Assembly: GCF_024868665.1 (NCBI RefSeq)
Contig: NC_079891.1
Coordinates: 19,222,471 to 19,286,470 of the forward strand
Length of the DNA: 64,000 nt
Direction: 5' to 3'
Source of the DNA: Triplophysa rosa
Lineage: Eukaryota; Chordata; Actinopteri; Cypriniformes; Nemacheilidae
The first letter of the stretch is position 1. Every line of letters starts with the position of its first letter. The notes beneath the pieces are model-generated. The model had not been told where the DNA came from, did no database searches, and worked only from the letters and a program-made list of their open reading frames with translations. Shown piece after piece: positions 10,190-21,669 of the stretch. The translations under genes were made by a program, and so were the position numbers.

Positions 10190-11340
10190 CAGGGGTTTTC
10201 AAACTTTTTTATCACATTGACCCCCAAATATAATGATTCAATGCCGAGGACCCCCTTGCCTAAAATATTAAGGCACCTTAAGAATTTTATTTACAAAGAC
10301 ATTTCCATACTGTAAATACACGACACAATTCATATTACAACATATCAACATTTAAAATTTCTTCAATAACAATGTTCTTGTATTATTTGACAGCTAAATT
10401 CACTATTACAACTTCTTTAGCTTTTTGAATTCCTGAAATTGCAAAATATTTACATTAACTGAACAGGGTACCTTTTTATAAGGTTAATTCAAATGCATTA
10501 AAACAAATGAAGCAAATCGAACAAACACCACATTCACTGATACAAAAACTCCTAAATGTGATGGATAAGCCTGGTGGCTACTACACAGTTTGTCAAAGCG
10601 TGGCTTTATTTTAGTGAGAGCTAGGCGCATGCCATTTTCAACATCCAGACGGGCTCTGTGCTTGGACTGAAGTACTTTCAGTGCTGAAAATACAGCTTGA
10701 CACAAGTAGGTTGTATCAAAAGGTAAAAGACACTTTATTGCCTTTTCAGACAAAGCAAGGTAGTCCTTTCTAGCAGACATCCAAAACTCTGACATCAAAA
10801 GGCTTTGGAACTTTGTTTTCATCTCTCCTTCATTTGTCAAGTCAACAGTTGCTCTTGTTCTGCTAGATCCAGATGAGTGCCAACCCCTGGTGCAAATGGG
10901 TTTCTAACAAAGTCCAGATGGGTGTTGTTCAAATCAGGGAAATTTTGTTTAAAATAGCCCTTGAGATGTGACAGGTGAGACTGGATTATGGGCATGATGT
11001 TGTCAGCAGTGGAGGAGATGCACTCTTGGGTAAAGAGAGGAAACATTTCTGTAACTCCCTCCTGCAGTTTGGTTTCCCACAGAGATATTTTCTGTGTGAA
11101 TGCGCGTACCTTATCTTGTGCATTCAGTATTGTGCGCTTGTATGCTCTGATTGAGGACATTGAGATCCTGGGAAAACATCTGCCATGTATGACAACTTTA
11201 GTATCCACGAGTCACCTTCAAAACATTTGGCAAGTTGTCTTTTCACCAGAGAGAATCTCTCTCAGCTCTTTGCACAGCGCATACACCCGACTTAAAGGTG
11301 TGATGACCTGTGCTTGTTTATTGTTTTATACTGTTGTATG
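10190..11340 (-). mobile_element. Decayed hAT transposon
   Basis: Starts CAGGGGTTTTCAAACTTTTT followed by GACCCCC, a typical hAT terminus, and contains the C-terminal part of a transposase on the minus strand (10484-11300). The other terminal repeat and a target duplication were not found, so the 5' half of the element is missing or too diverged. Confidence 0.65.
10484..11300 (-). pseudogene. hAT transposase remnant (ZBED5/FAM200-like)
   Basis: Reading down the minus strand, one frame gives QLAKCFEGDSWILKLSYMAD near 11240-11170. It then shifts into a 123-residue frame (11208-10837: FPRISM..., FTQKISLWETKLQEGVTEMF, then a histidine/aspartate-rich stretch) and then into a 118-residue frame (10840-10484: FWMSARKDYLALSEKA, TTYLCQAVFSALKVLQSKHR, RLDVENGMRLALTKIKPRFD). 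The last part is the hAT C-terminal dimerisation domain in the form found in ZBED5 and FAM200-type proteins. At least two frame changes and the missing N-terminal half make it a pseudogene. Confidence 0.75.
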
Positions 11341-11579
11341 AGGTCTACTTATGACGTTCGTGTGATTTCTACATTGAAAACCATCAAAATCAATAAGTAA
11401 TAGGCTATTTTCTACCCGCGGTATGAGGCCGCCTCGACAAATGCTCGGTTTTAATGGGCGTGCCGCATTGAAGACTTTATAAGTAAACGCCCACTGCTTT
11501 GATTGGATAGCAGTTTGCATAGTTGGAGCCTTCTGTGAATTTGGTTACGTTAGGTTACACATTAGCACCATTCACAGTT

Positions 11580-12069
11580 TTCGCACGGCATTAGTATTAT
11601 CTGGAGACCTCCTGTGATTTATAAACTACCTCCCCACATCAGTATTTCATGTGACGCATTCGCACAGGATGAATTTACTGACTTATTTCCCTGATGTGAT
11701 AGCAAGGCTTTGCGTATAGTTTGTATAGCCTATAGTTGTATTGCGTTTAATGATATATGACCGTACCTGTCAGCATTTGAGACCCGTGATCGTGAACCAG
11801 ACAAAAGATCACCGCGATCGCGGGTCTCAAATGTTACGAGAGTTTCCATGATAAATAAACAGTCGGTAACTTATGGATATCACCCAGCACCCAAAATAAT
11901 ATCAAAACAGCCTCCATTATTTGCAAAACGGTGGATAAAACCTTGAAAAATTATATATGAGCCCACCAAATCACAGAGATCCCGATTCTCATGGGCTTAA
12001 GATCACAGACAACCTCTACAATTAATACAAATGACTACAGGTCCCCAGGTAATACTAATCTTGTGTGAA
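11580..12069. mobile_element. 490-bp MITE with ~30-bp inverted ends
   Basis: The left end TTCGCACGGCATTAGTATTA is mirrored by a right end whose complement reads TTCACACAAGATTAGTATTA, and both continue into a CTGG(A/G)GACCT block. The interior (CACCCAGCACCCAAAATAAT) matches words around 4830-4850 of the composite element, so this is a family member lacking the 198-bp and 32-bp arrays. It lies right against the truncated end of the lectin pseudogene. A target duplication is not obvious. Confidence 0.65.
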
Positions 12070-12077
12070 TAGTGCTC

Positions 12078-12513
12078 AGTGTAGTATTCTCATTCACTAA
12101 AATCAGATCTGGCATTCGGTAGCAATAAAACGGACCGGTAAGGCTGAAGCAATTCCCAATGCCCCAAAACCACAGATCCCTGTTCAGATGCACACACTGG
12201 TCATAAGTAGCTTGAATATCCCATGCCAGAAGTGTGTATGTTCTTGGGTTCCCATCAGACCACTGGTCAAATCTCACTGCATTCGATTCCTTGTACAAGC
12301 CGATCCAGTCATAGTGTTGATTTCCTGTTGTGTTAAAAACCTTAAAAACTCTTCTTCGCTGCTGATGGTGGATTAGTCAGTATAATGCGTCTTGCAGTGT
12401 GTCCGAGCTTTAAACCAGTTCACTGCATCATCCACATAAAAGTGTTCCCTAGTAAGGGCTGAGACTAGCTCACTAAGAGCAGTCAGTAAGAGGACAGAGA
12501 GAGGAATCTTCAT
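12078..12513 (-). pseudogene. C-type lectin pseudogene, signal peptide plus CTLD
   Basis: The ATG at 12513 opens MKIPLSVLLLTALSELVSA, a signal peptide, followed by EHFYVDDAVNWFKARTHCKT, the start of a fish-type C-type lectin-like domain. Codon 47 is TAA (12375-12373), right before STISSEEEFL. One frame change later, near 12330, the domain resumes as YDWIGLYKESNAVRFDQWSD, then CVHLNRDLWFWGIGNC and PFYCYRMPDLILVNENT. The WIGL, WSDG, CV..N, C and FYCY landmarks are all in order. The domain continues without an intron and stops at the edge of the MITE at 12069. Fish lectins of this type are secreted or membrane carbohydrate-binding proteins. The early stop and frameshift mean this copy is dead. 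Confidence 0.8.
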
Positions 12514-13367
12514 CTTGACTAGAGAGAGAGATTGAGCTTTGAGCTACTCTTGACTACACAACAATAAATAAAGTAGATAGATGCAAAAAAAAAACTAAAA
12601 AAGCTATGCAAATCTTGCATTTTTGCTTCAACATTTACAAACTACACACAAACGTTTCACATTTGCATTTGTTTTACTAAGAAAGGTTGGTATTGATCTT
12701 TTTAAGATCGAAATAAGTACAGTTTTGAGGTAAAAATAAATAATAGATTTGAAACATTCAAAACCATTTTTGTCAAATGATAGCCTACTACTTTTTATGC
12801 TGGGTTAAAACCTCTCCTGAGTTAAACCAAACTTGATTTGTTTGATGCCTTTTTGCATTGCTGTGTCAATTTGCATTTGTCCCACCAAACTCATACCAAA
12901 GAATTGGGACCAAATGACCCATCCAATAGGATAAAAATACATTTTAACCCCAAATAAAAATTCAAAATTGTGTCCCCATACTGTTTAAAGAAAACTTAAT
13001 AAGATTATAAAGTGCCTGACTTCAAATAGTTGCTGCGTGAATGCTCCAACTTGTTAACACCTCAGCACTGAAAAATATGTGCTGCTAGCGTGTGCACTGT
13101 GAAATGGGCCTCAGCAGATACATGTCTGGAACTCGATCTATTTTCCGAGCTGCTGCAAACGAGTGGAGGCGGGGGCTAATTTGCATATTCATATCTACGG
13201 TCTGAGCTGGCGCGATTGAGTAAATCACATAATCATAGATTCTAGAGTTACATTCAAGCTATTCAAAGTATGAAGAAATAATCATCACAGCAAAAACATT
13301 TACATATGCGATTTTGATGCTCAAGATGAGTTTTAAGTGGTAAAATTATCTACTACAGAGGGACTTT
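12514..13367. other. Non-coding, 5' flank of the lectin pseudogene
   Basis: A GA-rich stretch directly upstream of the lectin ATG could be the former leader. Beyond it the sequence is AT-rich with no recognised gene. Confidence 0.35.
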
Positions 13368-14880
13368 AAAGGGATATTTCAGAGGCAAAACAAAATTTCC
13401 CCACCTTTTACTCACCCTCAAGGCATGACTGAATATGACTTTCGTCTTTAAGAATAATGCAATTAGGGCTGAAACGATTCCTCGAGTAACTCGAGTTATT
13501 CGAATACAAAAAAATCATGGAAGCTTCGTTTAATTCATTTAACTACAGTACACACGGAGCGCTGCGTTTCCCCACGGACCGTTATTACTAACACACAGCC
13601 CGCTAAACTCTATACATGTTACAGGGCTCTCAAGTCTCACGCATTCACCGTGAGACACTGCATTTTAGTCTGTTCACACGCTCACACATATTTCTCATGC
13701 TGATAAATGAGTGATAGCTTATTGAAATGGTGAACTGCTATTTTACTGTTTTAGTCTATTTTGCGAGTGAAACTTGTTTTCCGGCTGCATTGAGTCTATA
13801 CAACTAGATGCGGACTAGTGGATGCCGAATCCTGTTATTTACACATGCCATCTGGCTGCTCTGCGTGTCTGAGTGAATGAACTGCACAGTTTAACATGCT
13901 ACACGTTTGTCTGCGTCTGCGCTTTATAAGGACATGAACTTCATCTCCAGAGTTGCTCTGAGAGTTTATTTCACCAACATTTTATTGTTTGAGTGAAGAA
14001 ACAGATATACTAAAAAATAAGCGACTTCCGACAACCTGCCAAAATAAAATTACGGTTAACTCGGTATTTTATGTGGACAAATATATTACTATTTAATAGT
14101 AAAAAAAGAAACTAAAACTAATTTAGATCAACTAAATGCATCATGCATAAGCTGAAGTTAGTTGTTTACCTTTGAAATTATTCTTTCTATTTTTATTCAT
14201 GTTTCTTATTTATACATTTGTATTATATTGCATTTTGAATGTAAAATGGCAATGTAATGTATTAAATGGATTAACTTTTCACAGATATTAATGTATGCAA
14301 TTTCAGCAATACAATTTAAATTTTTTCTAAAATGGAAACAAATTAGTTGTTCATTTTAAGAGACATGTCTTTTTTTCTCTTGTATATTTAGTATTGCTCT
14401 TTAATAATGAAAAAGTATGTATTATCCGAATACCCGATTAATTGATGGAAAAATCAGTAGAATACTCGATTACTAAAATAATCGATAGCTGCAGCCCTAA
14501 ATGCAATCGAAGTTATAATACCACGTATCATTCTACTTCCAAGCGGTAGAATGGGAGTGAATGGGCGTCGACTTTTTGAAGCTCCAAAAAGTGTATTCAT
14601 CGGTCAAAGAACTGCTCGACACGGCTCTGTGGTCTTAACAAAGGTCTTCTGAAGCGAATCAATGTGTTTGTTTAAGAGAAATATCCATATTGACAGCGCT
14701 ATTAACGTTGATGTCAAGCTTCCATTATCCCTCTGCTGCACGTGAACCCGAGGCTTGTTTATCCGGCAAATGATGGTGACGAAAGCTCCCGCGCAGAGGA
14801 GATGGCATCATAGTGGAACAAAATGAAAAATGCCGCGTTGGTCACCGGAACTTACGACATGCCTGTGTCATTTTCCAGAG
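13368..14880 (+). repeat. Older fish repeat split by a hAT element
   Basis: AAAGGGATATTTCAGAGGC...CTCACCCTCAAGGCAT (13368-13455) and the continuation after 14507 (TCATTCTACTTCCAAGCGG, then CGTGAACCCGAGGCTTG and CCGGCAAATGA near 14740-14770) match the two flanks of a relative at 52568-53270. The hAT element 13464-14499 lies in the middle, so this repeat is older than that insertion. Confidence 0.6.
13464..14499. mobile_element. Non-autonomous hAT element with 8-bp duplication
   Basis: The left end TAGGGCTGAAACGATTCC and right end ATAGCTGCAGCCCTA are inverted to each other, with CTCGAG...CGATTACTAAAATAATCG subterminal words. It is flanked by a perfect 8-bp direct repeat AATGCAAT (13456-13463 and 14500-14507), the hallmark of hAT transposition. 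The interior has no open frame of note. About 300 bp inside (13755-14000) resembles 39131-39410, which sits in an element with different termini. Confidence 0.9.
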
Positions 14881-15085
14881 GACCATGGAAGGAGTTTTAA
14901 AAGACCTTCCTAAAGTAGTGGTTTACTTTTGCTGACCGGGAGTGATGACCAGGAACATTTGAGGACACTGGACCAAGTGTTGCATCGGTTGGAGGAGGCC
15001 GGGTTGCGGTTAAAAAGGGGAAAATGCAATTTCCTGGAAAAGGAAGTCACACTCCTGGGACACCGAGTGGACGCCACAGATAACC
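14866..15085 (+). pseudogene. Ty3/Gypsy reverse transcriptase scrap
   Basis: The frame reads FQRTMEGVLKDLPKVVVYF and then, after a small deletion and frame change near 14930, LLTGSDDQEHLRTLDQVLHR, LEEAGLRLKRGKCNFLEKEV and TLLGHRVDATD. This is the palm-to-thumb part of a Ty3/Gypsy reverse transcriptase. The catalytic Asp-Asp pair expected between VYF and LLTG is deleted. Nothing Gypsy-like follows, and no LTR is next to it. The fragment is dead. Confidence 0.8.
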
Positions 15086-16005
15086 GGCACATAGTGTACT
15101 TCATAGGGGATAGGGAAACAAATTATAGCAATCCTAGAGATTTCTTTAACAAAGTGCGGGAACAGACCCCCATGCAATATGATCCCAAAACTCTTGTAAA
15201 TCTAAACTGACAGAACAAAAACAGTAAGTCCAGCATGGAATACGTGTGATTTTCAGGTACCGACAATAATAATTACTTCACGGTATGATATGGATTAAAC
15301 TACAAGGCCATGAGTACACGGGTACATTTTTTATTATATTAACATATACAGTACGTGACGTCATCAGATCCTGTATGCAACTTCAGATCTGCTTGGCTTC
15401 TACTCTGAACATTCTGTATTTTAATATAGCTTATATTCCATTAAAGCCATTCACGAACATATATTTTGTTTTGTTTCTGTTATCAGTTTTGATTTAGAAA
15501 CGTGACATTGCCTGAAGTTGAACAGATCTTCAAACAGCTTCAAACAATGTTGAACAGAGCGGCGGGCATGTCATTGATTTTAAACACGCAATAGTTTTAT
15601 TGTGGTTAATGCAGTGGCAGTGTTTTTCATCCGTGTGTGGAATTATCACCTAATGCCTTTAACTCTACAACAGTGACTTCACTACTTGCCTTATGCTGTG
15701 GTTTAAGTGAAGTATGCAAGAATACGTTATCATACTGCACTACGGTGTGCTTAAACTGTCTTTTTATGTTCGCAGGTCAAATGCATTCTGAATCCTGGGG
15801 CGGATAAACTAAAACATTTGTTATATTGTGTCATTTTTATGTAACATGTAAGCGGCCTCTACACTAATAAGTTTGTACAGCTCGGGTTTGACTGGACGTT
15901 CAGCATTGTGCCACTAACCGATAACCACAGCTGAAGCCAGTGTCAACCGGAAGGTAACTGACGTCTGTAATGAGTAGGGGTGGAAAAGAGATGCCGGAAG
16001 TGCCC
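15086..16005. other. Non-coding, nothing recognised
   Basis: AT-rich sequence. The frame continuing from the Gypsy scrap to 15210 and the 70-residue frame at 15285-15497 show no domain. Confidence 0.35.
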
Positions 16006-16009
16006 CAGC

Positions 16010-16175
16010 TAGCACACGTATGTCTGTAAGACGTCTGCTGTGTAAAAACATCTGCTAAACATCTTAGAAAGAGCTGTTTACATCCATTCTAAATCATAAA
16101 GATCTTACAGACATCTAGATATGACATCTGACAGCAGATGTCTCCGAGACGTATTGCAGATGTCTTATTATTGTT
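16010..16175 (+). repeat. ACGTCT/AGATGT-rich short repeat
   Basis: AGCTAGCACACGTATGTCTG followed by repeated GACGTCTGC, ACATCTGCTAAACATC, CTTACAGACATC and GCAGATGTCT words in both orientations. This is a degenerate tandem repeat seen widely in fish genomes. Confidence 0.5.
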
Positions 16176-19100
16176 TCTATTGTTTACCTCATTTGTAAGT
16201 CGCTAAATGTAATGACTAAATGTAAATGTCTTGCAGATGTTCTATGTATGCCATTTTTGCTCTTGTTTCTCTGTGCCGGTATGGCTCTGCGCTGCGCTTG
16301 CAGCACTTTCAGGGGCTTGACCAGTCTATTGCCAGTTAATAATTTTAGTGCCTTAAACTTTTTTGAAATAAAGCAATATTTCTCTTTTGTATTGTTTGAG
16401 TTTTTCCAAACAATATTTAGAACTATTATTCAATTAAAAGAAACGTTTCAATAGTCAGTGAACCTGCACTCTTTATTTGCTTTTGAGAACTTTAGGAAAC
16501 TACACTAGACATCTACACAAATTTTGTGCTCATTTCCAAACAAATCATTTTCAAAACCTGGTTTATTTTGAATTGTTGCAAAGCAGCTTTACAGAAAACC
16601 CATTCTAGAACATGGACAAATCAAACCAGAAGCAGTGTCTTTAAGGTATTAGCCAGACCATTAATATAGTGATATTAGCAGCACCAAAACATGTTCAGGA
16701 AAATCAGTATTGAGATACATCTAGCACAATTTCTGTGCAGATGCCATTTGCATCTATTTGCTTGTGGTATATACAGTATACATTCCAGTTTAGTACATGA
16801 CCTTAAGTGTTGCCCAGAGGCACCATTATCATTAAACGCTCAGTGATAAACACCATCCCACTGTTAGAACAAAAGCATATACTGTAAATCCACAGTAGTT
16901 GTGATGGAAAAAAGAGAAGGACGAACAGAGAAAACAGAAAGACTATAGCAATGAAAAACATTGTAACCAAAACATGTGTTAAGGCTTATGACAAGACTAC
17001 TGTAATACTTCATGAAATCTAAAAATTTGAATTATTAGAGATTTATTGTAAACTGATAGCCTACTGACACTAACACACTACAGAACCACATACAAACAAA
17101 CAAACATATCTGGGTGACTGATCCTCAATGGAATCTCTAAAAGAAAAAAGTCAGATAAATCAAATATAAAACGTGTTGTTATTGTTGACAATCACTCTGA
17201 ATCTCTTGGTGATATGATGACACTTTTATTTGAGGGATGAAAGACTAAAAGAGATGGGGAGAGAGAGAAAAACAGAGGGAAGGGGTGTGTCTCAGACACT
17301 CAAAATCTCTTTTGGATCGCTCTACTTTTGGACAAAAATAACTCATTACAAACAGGAAAGAACGTTTTTGTTGACAGTGGCTGGCTTTTGCAATAAGTAA
17401 AAAAATCAAGAACATATTAGAATTTTTCAAATGAGGAATTAATTTGTCAGTCACTTCCTACAACGATAGAAATAATGAAAAAATCTTTAAAAATAATAAG
17501 ATGTTACAGGCTGTTTATGCATAAATATAACCAGAACCATTTAATTTAACATTGGTGCATATTTGCAAATCCAGAGATAATTTTGCTAATGAGACAAATA
17601 TCTGCTATTACATTTATTTGAATTAACGTTTATTATGACAATATGATGTATAAATAAGTTTAGCTACACTAAAGCCAACATCAGACTGGAGCATCAATCC
17701 TGCACCCCAATGGAAAATAACAATCTATTATTAACATACCACCAGCTGTGAGATCCACTCAGACACAAATATTCAACACATCGGCACATCCTTAGGTCAG
17801 TGTACATAAAAATAAGACACATCGCTGTAATATTAATTCATGAGGAACGCAAGCACCCAGGCAGTAATAAATTGCCCTTTATCATTCCGTCCCGTGATCT
17901 TAGTCGATTTGCAATAGACAAGTTTGAGGTCACAGCACCTGAATCTTACTAGCAAGCAATAAAAGGTCAAAGATGAACTCCATTTCATGCTTCACACATC
18001 ATCATCATCATCCCAGCAGGGCTTTACAAATCTACATCAACACCTCCAGATTTCAAGTCCTTGGACTGACAGTGACACATTACTATCTATTCTGAATGAA
18101 TAAATAAAGAATTTATCGAATAAATAATTTTTAATGATTAAATAGTGTCGCCTAAGCAAGTATATTGCATGTTGATTTTTGCCCTTTTTATTGCAACAAA
18201 ACAAAAACAATAAAACATCAGTCCCAGTTCAGTTGAGCGGTTCAATGATGTCACTTGTTTGCAACTGCAGTACCAGACAACTATGACGTGCATGTTTAAA
18301 TCCAGCCTCAGGTGTGGCCAGTGGGAATGTACTGTGCTGAATCTAAATACAGCAGTCTGTACAAAACAAGATCAGACACCAACTCAGACAGTTAGAAACA
18401 TGACGCAAGAACAACATGGGTGAAAGGAAAAGGTTGTCGAAGACAGCCGGCTGTGTGTGAGAAGGTGTGGGAAGAAAATAATGCATCTCATCGCAGGGTG
18501 GTCCACAACAATACAATGTAACAACTGAATTGTAACAATTCACAAAATTTGTCTGTAAATGCAACCGCTCTTTTATCTGCTGTTCTGATCCTCTGATAGA
18601 CTGGCGGGATCAGTGCTTCTCAACCTAGCCCAAGAGCGCCCCCTAGGACTGCACAACTCTGCAAGAGACTGCAAGATGTGAATTAGGTGCATCCGACATT
18701 CAAATTGTGTAATGCTGGGGGCGTTCCAGGACAAGATGCACTGTGTTAAATTGAAGAACTTTCATGAGCAGACAGCAAAGCATGCTTCTCCTACCACTGC
18801 ATTAAAAAAAGCTGCTTTTATATAAAGACATCCTACACTTTACTCTCCCTCTCCCTTAAATTATCAGAGAAGTGCAGTAAGGGAGGAGCAGTAGACCCTT
18901 ACAAATGGCTTTATTCCTCACAGTGCAGTGTCCACGCTTGTGTCTTACACACCCTCCTGAGGTGCTTGTCTGCAGCCGCCCTTGACCCTGCACTTAGAAT
19001 TGTTTTCTCTTGATGGTTTAATGCAATTTAGAATAACTGCTGCATAACTGCTGCAGCCCCGGGCCAAACTTCCAACTGGACAAAAAGCATGCCAGGCAAG

Positions 19101-19420
19101 AAATGCACTTAGTGAAGCATTTTGCTGTGACACACAGTCACACTAACTCTCTGCTCACTAGACCAAATTAAATAAGTTGCACACAATGGCATTTTGAATG
19201 GTTATTAACCAATAAAAGATGCATTTGTGTCTTCATCAAAAGGGTAGAGAATAACTGCTTGTTATATAACTTGTTTTAAAGTTGTAACATATTTGTGACC
19301 ACATGTCTTTGCTAAATTGTCTACAACACAGATTGTCACCTTCGCAATCTGGGCAGCACTAGAAAGAGAGGTGAACACCTGCTTTAGACAGAAATGGATA
19401 CACATACTTTAATGAACCAA
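16176..19420. other. Unique-looking intergenic sequence
   Basis: About 3.2 kb of AT-rich DNA with no supported gene. Bases 16193-16235 contain GTAAGTCGCTAAATG and GACTAAATGTAAATG, like the tail of V-SINE/LINE elements, but too short to annotate. Frames at 16212-16454, 17245-17454, 18343-18564 and 18945-19133 have no domain. Confidence 0.35.
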
Positions 19421-19421
19421 A

Positions 19422-19790
19422 ATTAAAGGTCCAGTGTATGAAATTTAGTGGCATCTAGTGGTGAGATTGTGAATTGCAACCAACGGCTCACTCCACCTCT
19501 CCCTTTTGAAGCTCTACAGTGGCTGACACAGGAATAAGATGTCATCACATTTTCGCTTCTTTGCTAAAGGAGATAACGTATTTACGAAATACGCTCTGTA
19601 GAGCAGTTTGTCCGTTTAGGGCTACTGTAGAAACAACATGACGAATTCCATGTAAGGGGACCAGCGGTGTATGTAGATAGAAATAGCTCATTCTAAGGTA
19701 ATAAAACATAACGCTTCACTACTTCTGAAAACATGTTTATGTATATTATATTGCATTTCTGTCAATACATCCTCAAAAATTTACACATAT
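19422..19790 (+). mobile_element. Fish MITE starting AGGTCCAGTGTATGAAATTT
   Basis: Starts AAAGGTCCAGTGTATGAAAT, then TTAGTGGCATCTAGTGGTGA, both characteristic of an abundant fish miniature element, and runs to TCAATACATCCTCAAAAATT. The expected inverted terminus (…CACTGGACCTTT) is missing, so the right end is truncated. Confidence 0.5.
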
Positions 19791-21175
19791 TTTATTATTT
19801 AATTACACAAAATATTTTGTAATCACTTACCTATGCAAGGTGCAATTCATTAGATAAACCAAGCTTTTCTAATACAGCTGAACTGAATTGGAAAATGTTT
19901 TGGTCCTTGATCTTGATTTGTCTATTCAGTTTTAAAATACACATTTGAGCAAAAGCTCTGACACAAAGCATCTGTTCAAACAGCCCATCCAATCCCATAA
20001 ACCCCATGTAGACTTCAGGTGAGGGACAATAAATGTCATCCGTCTGCCAGAAGATTGTAATCAAAATTACATTTTTATGTAAATGTCCATCTGTAACACT
20101 ATCACATAGTCATAATTTCATTAATATATTTAATATTGTTATATTATATTGAAATATATGAAATTAAATATAATATATAATATTGGACCCGTGGCTGTAC
20201 TATATTGTGAATACAGGACAAAGGGGATCAGACAAAGGGGTCTGTAGGCACTTCACTGCACAATGTACCATTGACTGTGAGTGCAATAAAGACTTGGGTG
20301 AAAACTGTCAAGTAAAGCAAATAAAACCAACATGTTTTTTTCTCAAAATCTTTATTAAATTTAGAAAACACAATTCTGTTAATGGTTCATAACAACAGCA
20401 GGAGTAGAGAAATTAAATCAGTTAGATGGGGCACGCCAACCCCTGAGTTTAAAACGGTGTCCTTATCCTGTGGTCAAAGGTCAGCTAACCCCCTGAGGGA
20501 GAATAATGGTAAAAAAAAGTGGACAGAAGTAAATAGGGTGAGAGTGGACAGGACAACTGGGTCATAATGCAGCGAGCGAGAGAGAGTGAGATCGAGAGAG
20601 AGCGCGAGTGAGAAATCACAATGGGGGGGGGGGTTGTGGTTTAGACGACCTCAGAATATGTGGGAGTGGGAAAACGTCTTCATAGCAAAACTCTGGCGAT
20701 TCAGGTAGAAAAGTTGAATTGCAAAGTCATTTGTTTTTCAAGTCAAGGTTATTCCTGCCAAGAGAGACAAAACAAACCCCAAAATGCAATGTTAAGATGT
20801 AATTATGCCCAACTACGGGAGCGGTTCCATTTTTCTTTCTCATCACAAAACAAATAAACAAAATAGGGAAAAGGGAAGGACTTTCAGCATTAACTTCTGA
20901 GAGGAGAGGAAATAAGGGATGAGGAAGAGAAGTGGAATCATGTATGGGGAAAGGAGAGGGGTTTCACCACGGACACCATTGAGACGTTTATCAGTGGGGA
21001 GTGCAAACATTGTCTTTTTCCTGTGGGAAGAGAGAGCGAGAGAGAGAGAAAGAGAGAGAGAGAACAAGAGAGACTGATGTGCATCTATTCATTTATCTTT
21101 ATGTCTGTCAATCCATCTACCCGTTCATCTGACCCTTTTATTCCTCTATCTCTCTTACTCTCTCTCCGTCCATTC
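19791..21175. other. 3' flank and likely 3' UTR of klhl13
   Basis: Downstream of the klhl13 stop on the minus strand. A possible polyadenylation signal (TTTATT on plus, 21137-21142) lies ~35 bases past the stop, and another at about 20348. Which is used cannot be told. Purine-rich simple sequence occurs at 20566-20635 (ending in a run of ten or more G) and 21032-21062 (GA repeats). The other short frames here are featureless. Confidence 0.4.
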
Positions 21176-21669
21176 TCAAGGAGCAGAGAGGGGTGACTCT
21201 CGACTCGGTGAACCAGCAAGCGAGAGGTCCTCGGGGGGAAACACGGTCAGCGTGCACGCCCTGATGCCACCGAGGGACTCCGGCAGATCGAATACTTTAT
21301 GCCACTCGTCCTTCTCTGGGTCATACTTCTGTACGATCTCCACCATGCAGCGGTTGTTCCACGAGTACCCACCCACCACGTAGATTTTATTCTCGAACAC
21401 AGCCACGCCCACGTCGCTCTGCCCGCGAAGCATGGCCGCGATTGGTGTCCACAAGTCGAGGGTGGGGCTATAGTACTCACAGCTCAGTACATCGTCGTAG
21501 TCGCTGGTGCCTCGGAAGTGGTTCCCGCCGATGACGTAAAGACGATCGCCGACAGTGCACATGCAGTGCAGACCACGTACCGTGGTCATGGGAGCCTTCT
21601 GAGTCCACTTGTCGGCATCCGGGTCAAAACACATGAGCTCTTTCTGGAAGGTGTCATGGGTTATTCCAC
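21176..21669 (-). CDS. klhl13: klhl13 exon F (last Kelch blades and stop)
   Basis: Acceptor TTGTGCAG before 21669. 494 bp encode [60 protein letters not shown] and [17 protein letters not shown], with the stop at 21178-21176. The last ~15 residues before [11 protein letters not shown] are the least conserved part. Confidence 0.95.
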
